Source: Rhizobium sp. NZLR1 (GTDB lineage Bacteria > Pseudomonadota > Alphaproteobacteria > Rhizobiales > Rhizobiaceae). Taken from it: 64,000 bases of DNA. Both the position numbers and the translations under genes were made by a program. The DNA is taken from positions 191,501 to 255,500 of the forward strand of contig NZ_CP071632.1 of assembly GCF_017357385.1 (NCBI RefSeq). The letters run 5' to 3'. Positions 27,331 through 36,923 of the stretch are shown here, one piece after another. A model generated the notes under the pieces. That model saw only the letters and a program-made list of their open reading frames with translations, did no database searches and had not been told where the DNA came from. The stretch's first letter is position 1; each line of letters starts with the position of its first letter.

Positions 27331-28146
27331 ATGAAACCGGCCCGCCTTATAATCCTTGCTGTCGCCGTGGTGGCAGCCGGCCTCGCCGGCCTCCTGGCGA
27401 TGCGCATGGCAGGCAGTGGCGGTGTCGTTACCCAGGTCCAGTCGGTCATCGAGAAGGAACCGACGGTCAACGTCCTGGTCTCGGGCGCCAATCTGGCGGT
27501 CGGCGAAAGGCTGAGCGACCAGTCCGTTCATTGGATGGCCTGGCCGCAGGGCGCCGTTGTCCCGGGCCTGATCACCGAAGCCGACAAGCCGGATGCGATC
27601 AAGGATCTGCAGGGTGCCGTCGTGCGCCTGCCGATCTTCGAAGGCGAACCGATCCGGCCGGAAAAGGTCGCCGATTCCAGCAGCCGCATCCTTTCCTCGC
27701 TGTTGCCGGCCGGCAAGCGCGCCGTCGCGACCGAGATATCGGTGGCAACAGGTGCCGGCGGCTTCATCCTGCCGAACGACCGCGTCGACGTCATCATGGT
27801 CCGCAAGGGCACCGAAGCCAACAAGCTCATCACCGAGACCGTGCTGAGCAATGTCCGCGTTCTGGCCATTGACCAGCAGATCCAGGAAAAGGACGACGGC
27901 TCGAAGGCCGTGGTCGGCACGACGGCGACGCTCGAACTCACCCCCGATCAAACGAAGGTGCTCGCTGTCGCCCAGCAGATGGCGGACCGGCTGTCGCTCG
28001 CGCTACGCTCGGTCGCCGATGCGCAGGAGCAGGACACCAGCGCAGCCGACTATCTGCTGAGCGGCGATAACGGCAGTGCGAGCATCCAGGTCATCAAATC
28101 GGGCGCCATCGTCACCGATGCCAGCGCAGCGCCGAAGGCGGAGTAA
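27331..28146 (+). CDS. cpaB: Tad pilus assembly protein CpaB (RcpC)
   Basis: 271 residues. An N-terminal membrane anchor (about 5-26) is followed by a SAF domain (VNVLVSGANLAVGERLSDQSVHW, about 49-71) and the RcpC-type domain (GGFILPNDRVDVIMVRKG, about 147-164). CpaB is a periplasmic protein of the outer-membrane secretin complex and is thought to contact peptidoglycan through the SAF domain. ATG at 27331 follows GAGGAATGATCG. It lies 110 bp after cpaA, with regulatory-looking sequence between. Confidence 0.9.
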   Translation: MKPARLIILAVAVVAAGLAGLLAMRMAGSGGVVTQVQSVIEKEPTVNVLVSGANLAVGERLSDQSVHWMAWPQGAVVPGLITEADKPDAIKDLQGAVVRLPIFEGEPIRPEKVADSSSRILSSLLPAGKRAVATEISVATGAGGFILPNDRVDVIMVRKGTEANKLITETVLSNVRVLAIDQQIQEKDDGSKAVVGTTATLELTPDQTKVLAVAQQMADRLSLALRSVADAQEQDTSAADYLLSGDNGSASIQVIKSGAIVTDASAAPKAE

Positions 28147-28158
28147 AGGGACGTGCAC

Positions 28159-29658
28159 ATGGGCAATTCTACGCGGCGCGCCGGACTTCTCCTGACAGGC
28201 TGCCTGTCGCTGGCAGTCGCCGTCTCCGGTATAATGTCGGCCTCTTTCGCGCTGCTTCTTGTACCAGGCGAGGCGCGCGCCGATTCCGAAAACCTGGTCC
28301 GCATCTCGCAAACCGGCCGCGATGCCCACCGCCGGCTGAAGCTCGGGCTGAACAAGGCTGTCGTCGTCGATCTGCCCGAGGATGCGCATGATATCCTCGT
28401 ATCCGATCCGACCATGGCCGATGCCGTGACCCGCACCTCGCGGCGCATCTACCTGTTTGGCAAAAAGGTCGGCCAGACGAATATCTTCGTCTTCGGCGCC
28501 GGTGGACAGGAAATCGTCAATCTCGACATCGAGATCGAGCGCGACGTTTCCGGCCTCGAAGTCAATCTCCGCCGATTCATTCCAGACTCCAACATCAACG
28601 TCGAAATCGTCTCCGACAACATCGTGCTGACCGGCACCGTGCGCACCCCGCAGGATGCCACACAGGCGGCCGATCTGGCGCAGGTCTTCCTGAAGGGCGG
28701 CGAAGCGACGACCAGAAGCGAGACGGCATCGGGCACCGGCGGCGACAGCTCGGTGGCGCTCTTTGCCGAAGCCCGTCAGAGCTCGCAGGTTGTCAACCTG
28801 CTGCAGATCGAGGGCGAGGACCAGGTCACCCTCAAGGTGACGATCGCCGAGGTCCGCCGCGAGGTGCTGAAGCAGCTCGGCTTCGACAATCTGGTTTCCA
28901 ATTCCTCCGGCATGACAGTCGCACAGCTCGGTAGCCCCAGCGCCGACAGCGCCACATCCGTCGTTGGCGGCGGCCTGGCGGCGCTATTCAAGAGCACGAT
29001 CGGAAAATACGACATTTCGACCTACCTCAACGCGCTGGAGCAGGCCAAGGTCGTCAAGACGCTTGCCGAGCCGACGCTGACGGCAATATCGGGCCAGGCC
29101 GCGACCTTCAATTCCGGCGGCCAACAGCTCTATTCGACAACCGACAGCAACGGCAACGTCACCGTCGTGCCGTTCAACTACGGTATCAACCTCGCCTTCA
29201 AGCCGGTCGTGCTCTCATCGGGACGCATCAGCCTGCAGATCAAGACCAATGTCTCCGAACCGGTGGCCGGCAGCGGCGGCGCGACCTATCAGCGCCGCTC
29301 GGCGGAGACCTCGGTGGAGCTGCCCTCGGGCGGCTCGATCGCGCTGGCCGGCCTGATCCGCGACAACGTTTCCCAGACGATGGGCGGCACGCCTGGTGTC
29401 TCGAAGATTCCACTGCTCGGCACCCTCTTCCGCCAGAAGGGTTTCGAGCGTCAGGAAACCGAACTCGTCATCATCGCAACGCCCTATCTGGTGCGTCCGG
29501 TGGCGCGCAATCAGCTCAACCGGCCGGACGACAATTTCAGCCCCGAGAATGACGGTGCAACCTTCTTCCTCAACCGAGTCAACAAAGTCTATGGCCGCCG
29601 CGAGGCGCCCGTTGCCGACGCGCAGTTCCACGGCTCAATTGGGTTCATCTACAAATGA
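28159..29658 (+). CDS. cpaC: Outer-membrane secretin CpaC (RcpA)
   Basis: 499 residues. A signal peptide (about 1-43, long) leads to an N0-like domain (about 60-135), a BON-like domain (about 140-185), and the secretin domain (about 230-460) with the hallmark VELPSGGSIALAGLIRDN and VSKIPLLGTLFRQ. It forms the outer-membrane channel through which the pilus exits. The ATG at 28159 follows AAAGGG by 8 nt; a GTG two codons earlier is too close to that site. The stop overlaps the cpaD start (ATGA). Confidence 0.93.
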   Translation: MGNSTRRAGLLLTGCLSLAVAVSGIMSASFALLLVPGEARADSENLVRISQTGRDAHRRLKLGLNKAVVVDLPEDAHDILVSDPTMADAVTRTSRRIYLFGKKVGQTNIFVFGAGGQEIVNLDIEIERDVSGLEVNLRRFIPDSNINVEIVSDNIVLTGTVRTPQDATQAADLAQVFLKGGEATTRSETASGTGGDSSVALFAEARQSSQVVNLLQIEGEDQVTLKVTIAEVRREVLKQLGFDNLVSNSSGMTVAQLGSPSADSATSVVGGGLAALFKSTIGKYDISTYLNALEQAKVVKTLAEPTLTAISGQAATFNSGGQQLYSTTDSNGNVTVVPFNYGINLAFKPVVLSSGRISLQIKTNVSEPVAGSGGATYQRRSAETSVELPSGGSIALAGLIRDNVSQTMGGTPGVSKIPLLGTLFRQKGFERQETELVIIATPYLVRPVARNQLNRPDDNFSPENDGATFFLNRVNKVYGRREAPVADAQFHGSIGFIYK

Positions 29659-30413
29659 GCGGCGCACGGTCGGCAGCAATGGAAGAGAACAGGGATCAGG
29701 TGATGGCCCATATCAATTCGACGACACCCCGCCTCGGAATCTCGAAGGCGCTTTTTGCCACGGTTGCCATGTCGCTGGCCGCCCTTTCCGGATGCGCCGG
29801 CCCACATGACCAGCTGACGACCGGCGGTATTCCCGACGACTATCGCGCGCGTCACCCGATCATCGTGACCGAAGCGGAGCAGACGGTGGACATTCCCGTC
29901 GCCTCCACCGATCGCCGCCTGACCAACGCCCAGCGCGACCTCATTCGCGGTTTTGCCGCAAACTACATCGCGCGCGCCTCGGGTCCGGTTTACGTGCTAT
30001 CGCCGCAAGGCTCGCCCAATTCGGCGGCAGCCTATCAACTGCGCAATCAGGTCCGTGCCGAGCTGGCGAGGAGGGGGATCGCAAGCTCGAAAATCGTCAA
30101 CACCTCCTACGCCGCGGTCGGCCCCGGCGATGCGGCACCGATCCGGCTGAGCTTTACCGGCACCACGGCGATCACCACGCAATGCGGCCAGTGGCCGAAG
30201 GACATCTCTAGCGATTTGACCAACCAGAATTATTATAATTTCGGCTGCGCCTCGCAGAACAACCTCGCCGCCCAGATCGCCAATCCTGAGGATCTGGTGG
30301 CGCCCCGCGGCATGACCCCGATCGACGCGCAGCGCCGCAACAACGCGATCCAGGAATATCGGACGACGACATCGACGATCGAAGAGGTCGCCGGCAGCGA
30401 CAGCAGCTTCTGA
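29655..30413 (+). CDS. cpaD: Pilus assembly lipoprotein CpaD (RcpB)
   Basis: 252 residues from the ATG overlapping the cpaC stop. A lipoprotein signal ends at LAALSGC (Cys about 48), so the mature protein is probably outer-membrane anchored; an ATG at 29703 would give a shorter, more standard signal peptide of about 31 residues and may be the real start. The conserved CpaD core includes DDYRARHPIIV, TNAQRDLIRGFAANY and CASQNNLAAQIANPEDLVAPRG. It assists secretin assembly or gating. Immediately precedes cpaE. Confidence 0.88.
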   Translation: MSGARSAAMEENRDQVMAHINSTTPRLGISKALFATVAMSLAALSGCAGPHDQLTTGGIPDDYRARHPIIVTEAEQTVDIPVASTDRRLTNAQRDLIRGFAANYIARASGPVYVLSPQGSPNSAAAYQLRNQVRAELARRGIASSKIVNTSYAAVGPGDAAPIRLSFTGTTAITTQCGQWPKDISSDLTNQNYYNFGCASQNNLAAQIANPEDLVAPRGMTPIDAQRRNNAIQEYRTTTSTIEEVAGSDSSF

Positions 30414-30427
30414 GGCGGAACGGGACG

Positions 30428-31705
30428 ATGAGCGCGATAGAGTACGAAATCAAGAATCAAAGCGAGCTTCGCCACGCCGAGGAGGCGGTGCGCATGGCCG
30501 ATCTGGAAAACATGCGGCCGCTGCCGCGCATCTCCGTGCATGCCTTCTGTGAGAGCGAGGCTCTGCAGCAGGTCATGGAACGCTGCGCCAATGATCGACG
30601 CGTGGCAAAGGTCAGCATGCGCATCACCAGCGGCGGCATCGCCGCTGCCGCCAATATGTTCTCCGGCGCCCCGACGCCGAACCTCATCATCCTCGAGACC
30701 AAGGCGAATGCCGGAAACCTTCTCTCCGAACTCGCGCCGCTCGCCGCCGTCTGCGATCCGACGACCAAAGTCGTCATTATCGGCTACTACAACGATATCG
30801 GGCTTTATCGCGACCTCATCCGCAACGGCATCTCCGAATACATGGTCCAGCCCGTTGCCATGCCCGATATCCTGGCGTCGATGGCCTCGATCTTCGTCGA
30901 TCCGGAAGCCGAGCCGCTCGGCCGCAGCATCGCCTTCATCGGCTCGAAGGGCGGTACTGGCGCCTCGACCATCGCGCATAATTGTGCCTTCGGCATTTCC
31001 AACCTCTTCTCATCCGAGACGATCCTCGCCGATCTCGACCTGCCCTATGGCACCGCGAACATCGACTTCGACCAGGATCCGGCCCAGGGCATCGCCGAAG
31101 CTGTCTTCGCGCCCGACCGTCTCGACGAGGTCTTCCTGGACCGCCTGCTGACGAAATGTTCCGAACATCTCTCCCTGCTTGCGGCACCCTCGCTGCTCGA
31201 CCGTGCCTATGATTTCGATGGCCAGGCGTTCCAGCCGGTGCTCGATGTGCTGCAGCGCAGCGCGCCCGTTACCGTGCTCGACGTTCCGCATACATGGTCG
31301 GAATGGACACGCTCGGTGCTGTCGAGTGTCGACGAAGTGGTCATCACAGCGGTTCCCGATCTCGCCAACCTGCGCAATGCCAAGAACATGCTGGACGCGT
31401 TGCGCAAGATGCGGCCGAACGACAAGCCGCCGCATCTGATCCTCAACCAGGTCGGCATGCCGAAACGTCCGGAGATTTCACCATCGGATTTCTGTGAGCC
31501 GCTGGAGATCGATCCGATCGCCATCATTCCCTTCGACATCCATCTTTTCGGCAATGCCGCCAATAGCGGCCGGATGATCTCGGAAGTCGACCCGAAGTCG
31601 CCGACGGCGGAAACCTTTTCGCAGATATCGCACATCGTCACCGGCCGTGTCGCGATCAAGAAGGCGAAGAAGGGCGGACTGCTGGGCCTCCTGAAGCGCA
31701 AGTAG
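30428..31705 (+). CDS. cpaE: Pilus localisation ATPase CpaE (TadZ)
   Basis: 425 residues. An N-terminal receiver-like domain (about 33-155) without an obvious phospho-acceptor Asp cluster is followed by a MinD/ParA-type ATPase with deviant Walker A GSKGGTGAST (about 172-181), ADLDLPYGTANIDFD (switch I region) and VLDVPHTW. CpaE/TadZ positions the pilus machine, at the pole in Caulobacter. ATG at 30428 follows GGAACGGGACG. The basic C-terminus (KKAKKGGLLGLLKRK) may be a membrane-contact helix. Confidence 0.92.
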   Translation: MSAIEYEIKNQSELRHAEEAVRMADLENMRPLPRISVHAFCESEALQQVMERCANDRRVAKVSMRITSGGIAAAANMFSGAPTPNLIILETKANAGNLLSELAPLAAVCDPTTKVVIIGYYNDIGLYRDLIRNGISEYMVQPVAMPDILASMASIFVDPEAEPLGRSIAFIGSKGGTGASTIAHNCAFGISNLFSSETILADLDLPYGTANIDFDQDPAQGIAEAVFAPDRLDEVFLDRLLTKCSEHLSLLAAPSLLDRAYDFDGQAFQPVLDVLQRSAPVTVLDVPHTWSEWTRSVLSSVDEVVITAVPDLANLRNAKNMLDALRKMRPNDKPPHLILNQVGMPKRPEISPSDFCEPLEIDPIAIIPFDIHLFGNAANSGRMISEVDPKSPTAETFSQISHIVTGRVAIKKAKKGGLLGLLKRK

Positions 31706-31736
31706 CAAGTAGAACAAGCAGATTGGATTAAGCGGC

Positions 31737-33212
31737 ATGTTTGGAAAACGCGGAAACGAAGGTTCCGGAAAGGTTGGAGGGGCGATTGCTCCCCCGCCGC
31801 CGGCTCCGGCCGCTGCCCCTGCGGCCTCTTCCCCCTCGATTCTGGTCGAACCCGCTCGCGAGCCCGCACGCCAGCAGGTGACGCCGCCGCCGATGCAGAC
31901 GCCGCAGCGCAAGCGCCCTGTTCGTACCGATGAATATTACGACACCAAGGCGCAGGTGTTTTCCGCGCTGATCGATACGATCGATCTTTCGCAGCTTTCC
32001 AAGCTCGACGGCGAAAGCGCGCGCGAGGAAATCCGCGACATCGTCAACGACATCATCACCATCAAGAACTATGCGATGTCGATCTCCGAGCAGGAAGAGC
32101 TGCTCGAGGATATCTGCAACGACGTTCTCGGCTACGGTCCGCTGGAGCCATTGCTGGCGCGCGACGATATCGCCGATATCATGGTCAACGGCGCCGGCCA
32201 GACGTTCATCGAAGTCGGCGGCAAGACGATCGAATCGGAGATCCGCTTCCGCGACAATGCGCAGCTTCTCTCGATCTGCCAGCGCATCGTCAGCCAGGTC
32301 GGCCGCCGTGTCGACGAATCGAGCCCGATCTGCGATGCCCGCCTGCCCGATGGCTCGCGTGTCAACGTTATCGCGCCGCCGCTGTCGATCGACGGGCCGG
32401 CGCTCACCATCCGCAAGTTCAAGAAGGATAAGCTGACGCTCGATCAGCTCGTCCGTTTCGGTGCGATCACGGCGGAAGGCGCGACCGTGTTGCAGATCAT
32501 CGGGCGCGTGCGCTGCAACGTCGTCATTTCGGGCGGTACCGGCTCGGGCAAGACGACGCTGCTGAACTGCCTCACCAACTATATCGACAGGGATGAACGC
32601 GTCATCACCTGCGAGGATACCGCCGAACTGCAGCTGCAGCAGCCGCATGTCGTACGTCTCGAAACGCGCCCGCCGAATATCGAAGGCGAGGGCGAGATTA
32701 CCATGCGCGATCTCGTCAAGAACTGCCTGCGTATGCGTCCCGAGCGCATCATCGTCGGCGAAGTGCGCGGACCTGAGGTTTTCGACTTGCTGCAGGCGAT
32801 GAACACCGGTCACGACGGCTCGATGGGCACCATCCACGCCAATACGCCGCGCGAATGCCTGAGCCGTATCGAATCGATGATCGCCATGGGGGGCTTCACC
32901 CTGCCGGCAAAGACGGTGCGTGAGATCATCTCCAGCTCGGTGGACGTGATCATCCAGGCGGCGCGCCTTCGCGACGGTTCGCGCCGCATCACCCAGATCA
33001 CCGAGGTGATCGGCATGGAAGGCGACGTCATCATCACCCAGGACCTGATGCGTTACGAGATCGAAGGCGAGGATGCGGGCGGCCGCCTGATCGGCCGGCA
33101 CATGTCGACCGGCGTCGGCAAGCCGCATTTCTGGGATCGCGCCCGTTACTTCAACGAGGAAAAGCGTCTTGCCGCTGCCCTTGACGCGATGGAAGCGAAA
33201 ACGAAGGATTAG
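31737..33212 (+). CDS. cpaF: Pilus assembly/secretion ATPase CpaF (TadA)
   Basis: 491 residues. A Pro/Ala-rich N-terminal linker (about 18-60) precedes a GspE/VirB11-type ATPase. Walker A GGTGSGKT is at about 266-273, the Asp box at [11 protein letters not shown] (about 290), Walker [15 protein letters not shown] (about 330) and a His box [14 protein letters not shown] (about 360). It is the hexameric motor in the cytoplasm driving both extension and, in Tad systems, retraction. Starts 31 bp after cpaE. Confidence 0.95.
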   Translation: MFGKRGNEGSGKVGGAIAPPPPAPAAAPAASSPSILVEPAREPARQQVTPPPMQTPQRKRPVRTDEYYDTKAQVFSALIDTIDLSQLSKLDGESAREEIRDIVNDIITIKNYAMSISEQEELLEDICNDVLGYGPLEPLLARDDIADIMVNGAGQTFIEVGGKTIESEIRFRDNAQLLSICQRIVSQVGRRVDESSPICDARLPDGSRVNVIAPPLSIDGPALTIRKFKKDKLTLDQLVRFGAITAEGATVLQIIGRVRCNVVISGGTGSGKTTLLNCLTNYIDRDERVITCEDTAELQLQQPHVVRLETRPPNIEGEGEITMRDLVKNCLRMRPERIIVGEVRGPEVFDLLQAMNTGHDGSMGTIHANTPRECLSRIESMIAMGGFTLPAKTVREIISSSVDVIIQAARLRDGSRRITQITEVIGMEGDVIITQDLMRYEIEGEDAGGRLIGRHMSTGVGKPHFWDRARYFNEEKRLAAALDAMEAKTKD

Positions 33213-33217
33213 GCGAG

Positions 33218-34225
33218 ATGTTCGGGTTCGATCCGATAGTGCTGGCAATCGTCGTCCTCGCCGCCATCTCCGCGGCGGCGGTCGCCTATGCCCTGATGTT
33301 TTCCCGGATCGAGGCCGACAAGAAATCGGCAAGCCGCATCAACCGCGTCAAATCGGCTGAAAGCGACCGGGTCAAGGTCAAGGCCGCCCGCGACCGGGTG
33401 CAGGAAATGTCGAAGCGCCGGAAATCGGTGCAGGACAATCTGAAGGATCTGGAAAAGCGCCAGCACGAAAAGACCAAGAAGACCCTGACGATGAAATCCC
33501 GGCTGGTGCAGGCCGGCCTGACGATCACGGTCGGGAAATTCTATCTCATCAGCGCCATCTTCGCCTGCGTGCTGCTGCTCATGGCTTTCATCATCGGTGT
33601 ATCGTTGATGGTGATAATCGGTATTGCCGTCGTCGCCGGTCTCGGCCTGCCGCGCTGGATCGTCGGTTTCCTGATCAAGCGCCGCCAGAACAAGTTCCTC
33701 AACGAGCTCCCCAATGCGCTTGACGTCATCACCCGCTCGATCAAATCGGGCCTGCCGCTCAACGATGCGATCCGTCTCATCGCCACCGAAGGTACCGAGC
33801 CGGTGAAGAGCGAGTTCCGGCGCGTGATCGAGGCGCAGCAGGTGGGCCTCAGCATCCCCGACGCCTGCGCCCGCATGACGACCCAAATGCCGCTCCAGGA
33901 AGTCAGCTTCTTCGCCATCGTCATCGCCATCCAGTCGCAGGCTGGCGGCAATCTGTCGGAAGCAATCGGCAACCTTTCCAAGGTGATACGCGAGCGCAGG
34001 AAAATGAAGGCCAAGGTCTCGGCGCTTTCGATGGAAGCCAAGGCGTCGGCCGTCATCATCGGTGCTCTGCCCTTCATCGTCGCGACCCTCGTCTATCTCA
34101 CGTCGCCGAACTACATGATGATCCTTTTCACCGATCCGCGCGGCCATTTCATCATGGGTGTCTCGGCGATCTGGATGTCGATCGGCATCTTCGTCATGCG
34201 CAACATGGTCAATTTTGACATCTAG
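33218..34225 (+). CDS. tadB: Pilus inner-membrane platform protein TadB
   Basis: 335 residues, GspF-like. One N-terminal helix (about 5-27), a charged cytoplasmic coiled-coil-like stretch (about 35-90, many Lys/Arg/Asp), a helix pair (about 108-148), the T2SSF domain (about 165-290 with DVITRSIKSGLPLNDAI) and C-terminal helices. It anchors CpaF to the membrane with TadC. ATG lies 5 bp after the cpaF stop with AAGGA upstream. Confidence 0.92.
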   Translation: MFGFDPIVLAIVVLAAISAAAVAYALMFSRIEADKKSASRINRVKSAESDRVKVKAARDRVQEMSKRRKSVQDNLKDLEKRQHEKTKKTLTMKSRLVQAGLTITVGKFYLISAIFACVLLLMAFIIGVSLMVIIGIAVVAGLGLPRWIVGFLIKRRQNKFLNELPNALDVITRSIKSGLPLNDAIRLIATEGTEPVKSEFRRVIEAQQVGLSIPDACARMTTQMPLQEVSFFAIVIAIQSQAGGNLSEAIGNLSKVIRERRKMKAKVSALSMEAKASAVIIGALPFIVATLVYLTSPNYMMILFTDPRGHFIMGVSAIWMSIGIFVMRNMVNFDI

Positions 34226-34242
34226 ACGGAAGGACGCACCCC

Positions 34243-35229
34243 ATGTCGCAGGACCTTGCCGCAACCCTGACCAATCCGAGCATGCTGATCGCGCTCTTCG
34301 TCGCGGTCGCCGTCTTCGCCACGTTTTACACGATCGCCATCCCCTTCTTCGAGCGCGGCGATCTCAACAAGCGTATGAAGGCCGTCTCGACCGAGCGCGA
34401 GCAGATCCGCGCTCGCGAACGCGCCCGCATGAACGCCGAAACCGGCGCCGGCAAAGCCTCGCTCAGGAGCCAGAACAATCGTTCGGTCCGCCAGATCGTC
34501 GAACGCTTCAACCTGCGCAAGGCGCTCGTCGACGAGAATACCGTCAACAAGCTGCGTGCTGCCGGATTTCGCTCCGAGAATGCGCTGAATACCTTCCTCG
34601 TGGCGCGTTTCCTGCTGCCCTTCCTCTTCCTGGCGCTTGCCGTCTTCTGGGTCTTCGGTCTCGGCCATCTCGCCGAAAGGGGCCTGCCCATCCGCATGTT
34701 CGCTGTCATCGCCATCGGCTATGTCGGTTTCTACGCGCCGAACATCTATGTCTCGAACCGCATGGGCAAGCGCCAGCACTCGATCAAACGTGCCTGGCCG
34801 GATGCGCTGGACCTGATGCTGATCTGCGTCGAATCCGGCATCTCGATCGAGGCCGCGATGCGTCGCGTGTCGGAAGAACTCGGCGAGCAGTCGCCGGCGC
34901 TCGCCGAGGAGATGGTGCTGACCACGGCTGAACTCTCCTTCCTGCCGGATCGCCGCATGGCGCTCGAAAATCTTGCCACGCGCACCCAGATCGAGCTGGT
35001 ACGCTCGGTCACTCAAGCGCTGATCCAGGCCGATCGCTACGGCACGCCGGTCGCGCAGGCGCTGCGTGTCCTCGCCCAGGAAGGCCGCGACGAGCGCATG
35101 AACGAAGCCGAAAAGAAGGCGGCCGCCCTGCCGCCGAAACTGACGGTGCCGATGATCCTGTTCTTCCTGCCGGTGCTGATCGCTGTTATTCTTGGCCCGG
35201 CCGGCATTCAGGTCTCAGACAAGTTCTGA
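34243..35229 (+). CDS. tadC: Pilus inner-membrane platform protein TadC
   Basis: 328 residues, second GspF-like platform protein. Membrane segments at about 14-33, 120-140, 148-170 and 300-322; T2SSF domain at about 185-295 (LDLMLICVESGISIEAAMRR). GGAAGGACG precedes the ATG, 17 bp after tadB. It is the last plus-strand tad gene; the next gene is an unrelated LysE exporter and the TadD-like gene lies beyond it on the other strand. Confidence 0.92.
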   Translation: MSQDLAATLTNPSMLIALFVAVAVFATFYTIAIPFFERGDLNKRMKAVSTEREQIRARERARMNAETGAGKASLRSQNNRSVRQIVERFNLRKALVDENTVNKLRAAGFRSENALNTFLVARFLLPFLFLALAVFWVFGLGHLAERGLPIRMFAVIAIGYVGFYAPNIYVSNRMGKRQHSIKRAWPDALDLMLICVESGISIEAAMRRVSEELGEQSPALAEEMVLTTAELSFLPDRRMALENLATRTQIELVRSVTQALIQADRYGTPVAQALRVLAQEGRDERMNEAEKKAAALPPKLTVPMILFFLPVLIAVILGPAGIQVSDKF

Positions 35230-35304
35230 TGATTGCCGCCGCTTAAATCGATTCCGATTTGAGGAATTATGCGGTAACCTCCGATCTCAAACGAGGGTTT
35301 TCGG

Positions 35305-35937
35305 ATGTCTTCCGCAGGCGTTTTCATCAGCATCATGGCAGCCCTGGCAGTCGGCGCTATGAGCCCCGGCCCGAGCTTCGTCGTCGTCTCCAGGATTGCC
35401 ATTTCGCGGTCACGGCTGGATGGTCTTGCGGCCGCACTCGGCATGGGCGCCGGCGGCGTCGTTTTTGCCGTGCTGGCACTCGCCGGGCTGACGGCGCTGC
35501 TGTCTCAGTTCGAATGGCTCTATGTCTTGCTGAAGGTCGCAGGCGGCGCCTATCTCATTTATATCGCCGTCAATATCTGGAGAGGTGCTGGCCAGCCGCT
35601 GGAGGTTTCCGACGCCGGCGATAGCCAACGCGCGCCGATGCTGAGCTTCACGACCGCGCTGCTGACCCAACTCAGCAACCCGAAGACCATCATCGTCTAT
35701 GCCAGCCTCTTTGCCGCGCTTCTACCGAGGACGGTGCCGCTCGATCTAATGGTTGCGCTGCCGCTTGGCGTCTTTGCGGTGGAAGCGGGGTGGTATTCGA
35801 TCGTGGCCTTCGCCTTTTCGGCCCGCCATCCGCGGCGGCTCTATCTCGCTGCGAAGAGCTGGATAGACCGGGCCGCCGGTGCCGTGATGGGCGGCCTCGG
35901 ACTTCGTCTCATTCTTTCGGGCCTGAGTGTCCGCTAG
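35305..35937 (+). CDS. LysE/RhtB-family amino acid exporter
   Basis: 210 residues, about six membrane helices. The start AALAVGAMSPGPSFVVVSR with the conserved MSPGP motif (about residues 13-19) and ALLTQLSNPKTIIVYASLF in the middle define the LysE/RhtB family, which exports amino acids and derivatives across the inner membrane. Substrate is unknown. GAGGG lies 8 nt before the ATG. It interrupts the tad locus between tadC and the TadD-like gene and ends 7 bp before that convergent gene's stop. Confidence 0.87.
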   Translation: MSSAGVFISIMAALAVGAMSPGPSFVVVSRIAISRSRLDGLAAALGMGAGGVVFAVLALAGLTALLSQFEWLYVLLKVAGGAYLIYIAVNIWRGAGQPLEVSDAGDSQRAPMLSFTTALLTQLSNPKTIIVYASLFAALLPRTVPLDLMVALPLGVFAVEAGWYSIVAFAFSARHPRRLYLAAKSWIDRAAGAVMGGLGLRLILSGLSVR

Positions 35938-35944
35938 ACCATTG

Positions 35945-36781
35945 TTAGTTGGTATTGCTGGCCTCCGCGGCACCCGGCGTCTTGTCCTTGGCGGCGAGTT
36001 TCTGCCAGGAATTCTGCTGCGAGAGCATGCCTCTGAGATAGGCGACATTGGCATCGGCCTGCTGCGGCGAAAGTTCGCGCCGGGCGATCTGCTCGGCCTC
36101 GGGGAAATGTCCCTGCAGGCCGACGACGAGGGCAAGGTTCTGCCTGACGCGACTGTCGGCGGTCGGCTGGCTGGCGGCGGAGCGCAGATAGGTTTCGGCC
36201 GTGCGCAGATCGCCTGTCAGCACGTAGGACATGCCGAGGTTGGACAGGATGGAGGGCTCGTTCGGCTGAATGTCGAGCGCGTCGCGGTAGCGCTGCCTGG
36301 CGTCGCTTGCCCGGCCCATCTGGTCGAGGATCGCGCCTTCGGCCGAGATCAGCTTCCAGTCCGGACGGTCGGGTGTCTGGGCGCGGCCGATCGTATCGAG
36401 CGCCTGCTGGAACTGGCCGGCCGCTGCCTGCGCCTTGCCGTAGGCGGCCAGCACGTTGCGGTCGGCGGGATTGCTGATCGCCACCTGCTGCATGACGGCG
36501 AGCGCTTGCGTGTCACGGCCGTTCATGCGCAGCAGGTTGGCATAGCTGACGCCGGTGACGGGATCGCGCGGGTTCTTTTCATAGGCCTGACCGAGCCGGT
36601 CGGTTGCCGAGCGCAGCTCGGTCGCGTCCATCTCTTCAACCGGCTTGGTGAGCTTCGGCACCGAGCCTGTCGTCATCCGGTCCTTGGTCGTCGAGCAGCC
36701 GGCAACCGCCAGGACGATGAGCGATGCCGCAGCGCCCTGCAGGATACGATTCGTGAATGTGGATGTAAGCGAGGCGGGCAT
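35945..36781 (-). CDS. TadD-like tetratricopeptide lipoprotein
   Basis: 278 residues. The signal peptide ends in a lipobox LAVAGC (Cys about 29). Several TPR-like helical repeats span about 58-250, for example NILGM-like SILSNLGMSYVLTGDLRTAE and RDTQALAVMQQVAISNPADR. TadD is an outer-membrane lipoprotein that helps secretin assembly in Tad systems. ATG at 36781 follows AGGAA by 6 nt; a frame start at 36862 is rejected. The C-terminal tail is Lys/Ala-rich and disordered. It is convergent with the LysE gene and divergent from the M17 peptidase gene. Confidence 0.8.
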   Translation of the reverse strand: MPASLTSTFTNRILQGAAASLIVLAVAGCSTTKDRMTTGSVPKLTKPVEEMDATELRSATDRLGQAYEKNPRDPVTGVSYANLLRMNGRDTQALAVMQQVAISNPADRNVLAAYGKAQAAAGQFQQALDTIGRAQTPDRPDWKLISAEGAILDQMGRASDARQRYRDALDIQPNEPSILSNLGMSYVLTGDLRTAETYLRSAASQPTADSRVRQNLALVVGLQGHFPEAEQIARRELSPQQADANVAYLRGMLSQQNSWQKLAAKDKTPGAAEASNTN

Positions 36782-36864
36782 GACGCGTTCCTGAATTCCG
36801 AAATCGGCGCCTGACCTCGAAGCGGAACAGGGAAAGGTTTGACGCAATCTTCGCTCCAGCAATA

Positions 36865-36884
36865 GTCTGTTAACCCTAACAGAC
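36865..36884. repeat. Perfect inverted repeat in tadD-like / M17 peptidase divergent region
   Basis: GTCTGTTA (36865-36872) and TAACAGAC (36877-36884) with a 4-bp spacer ACCC. It is centred 49 bp before the peptidase ATG and 94 bp before the TadD-like ATG, a plausible operator position. Confidence 0.55.
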
Positions 36885-36923
36885 CGTTAAGGAGTGATTC
36901 CTTACGACCGCCGAAGGATAATC

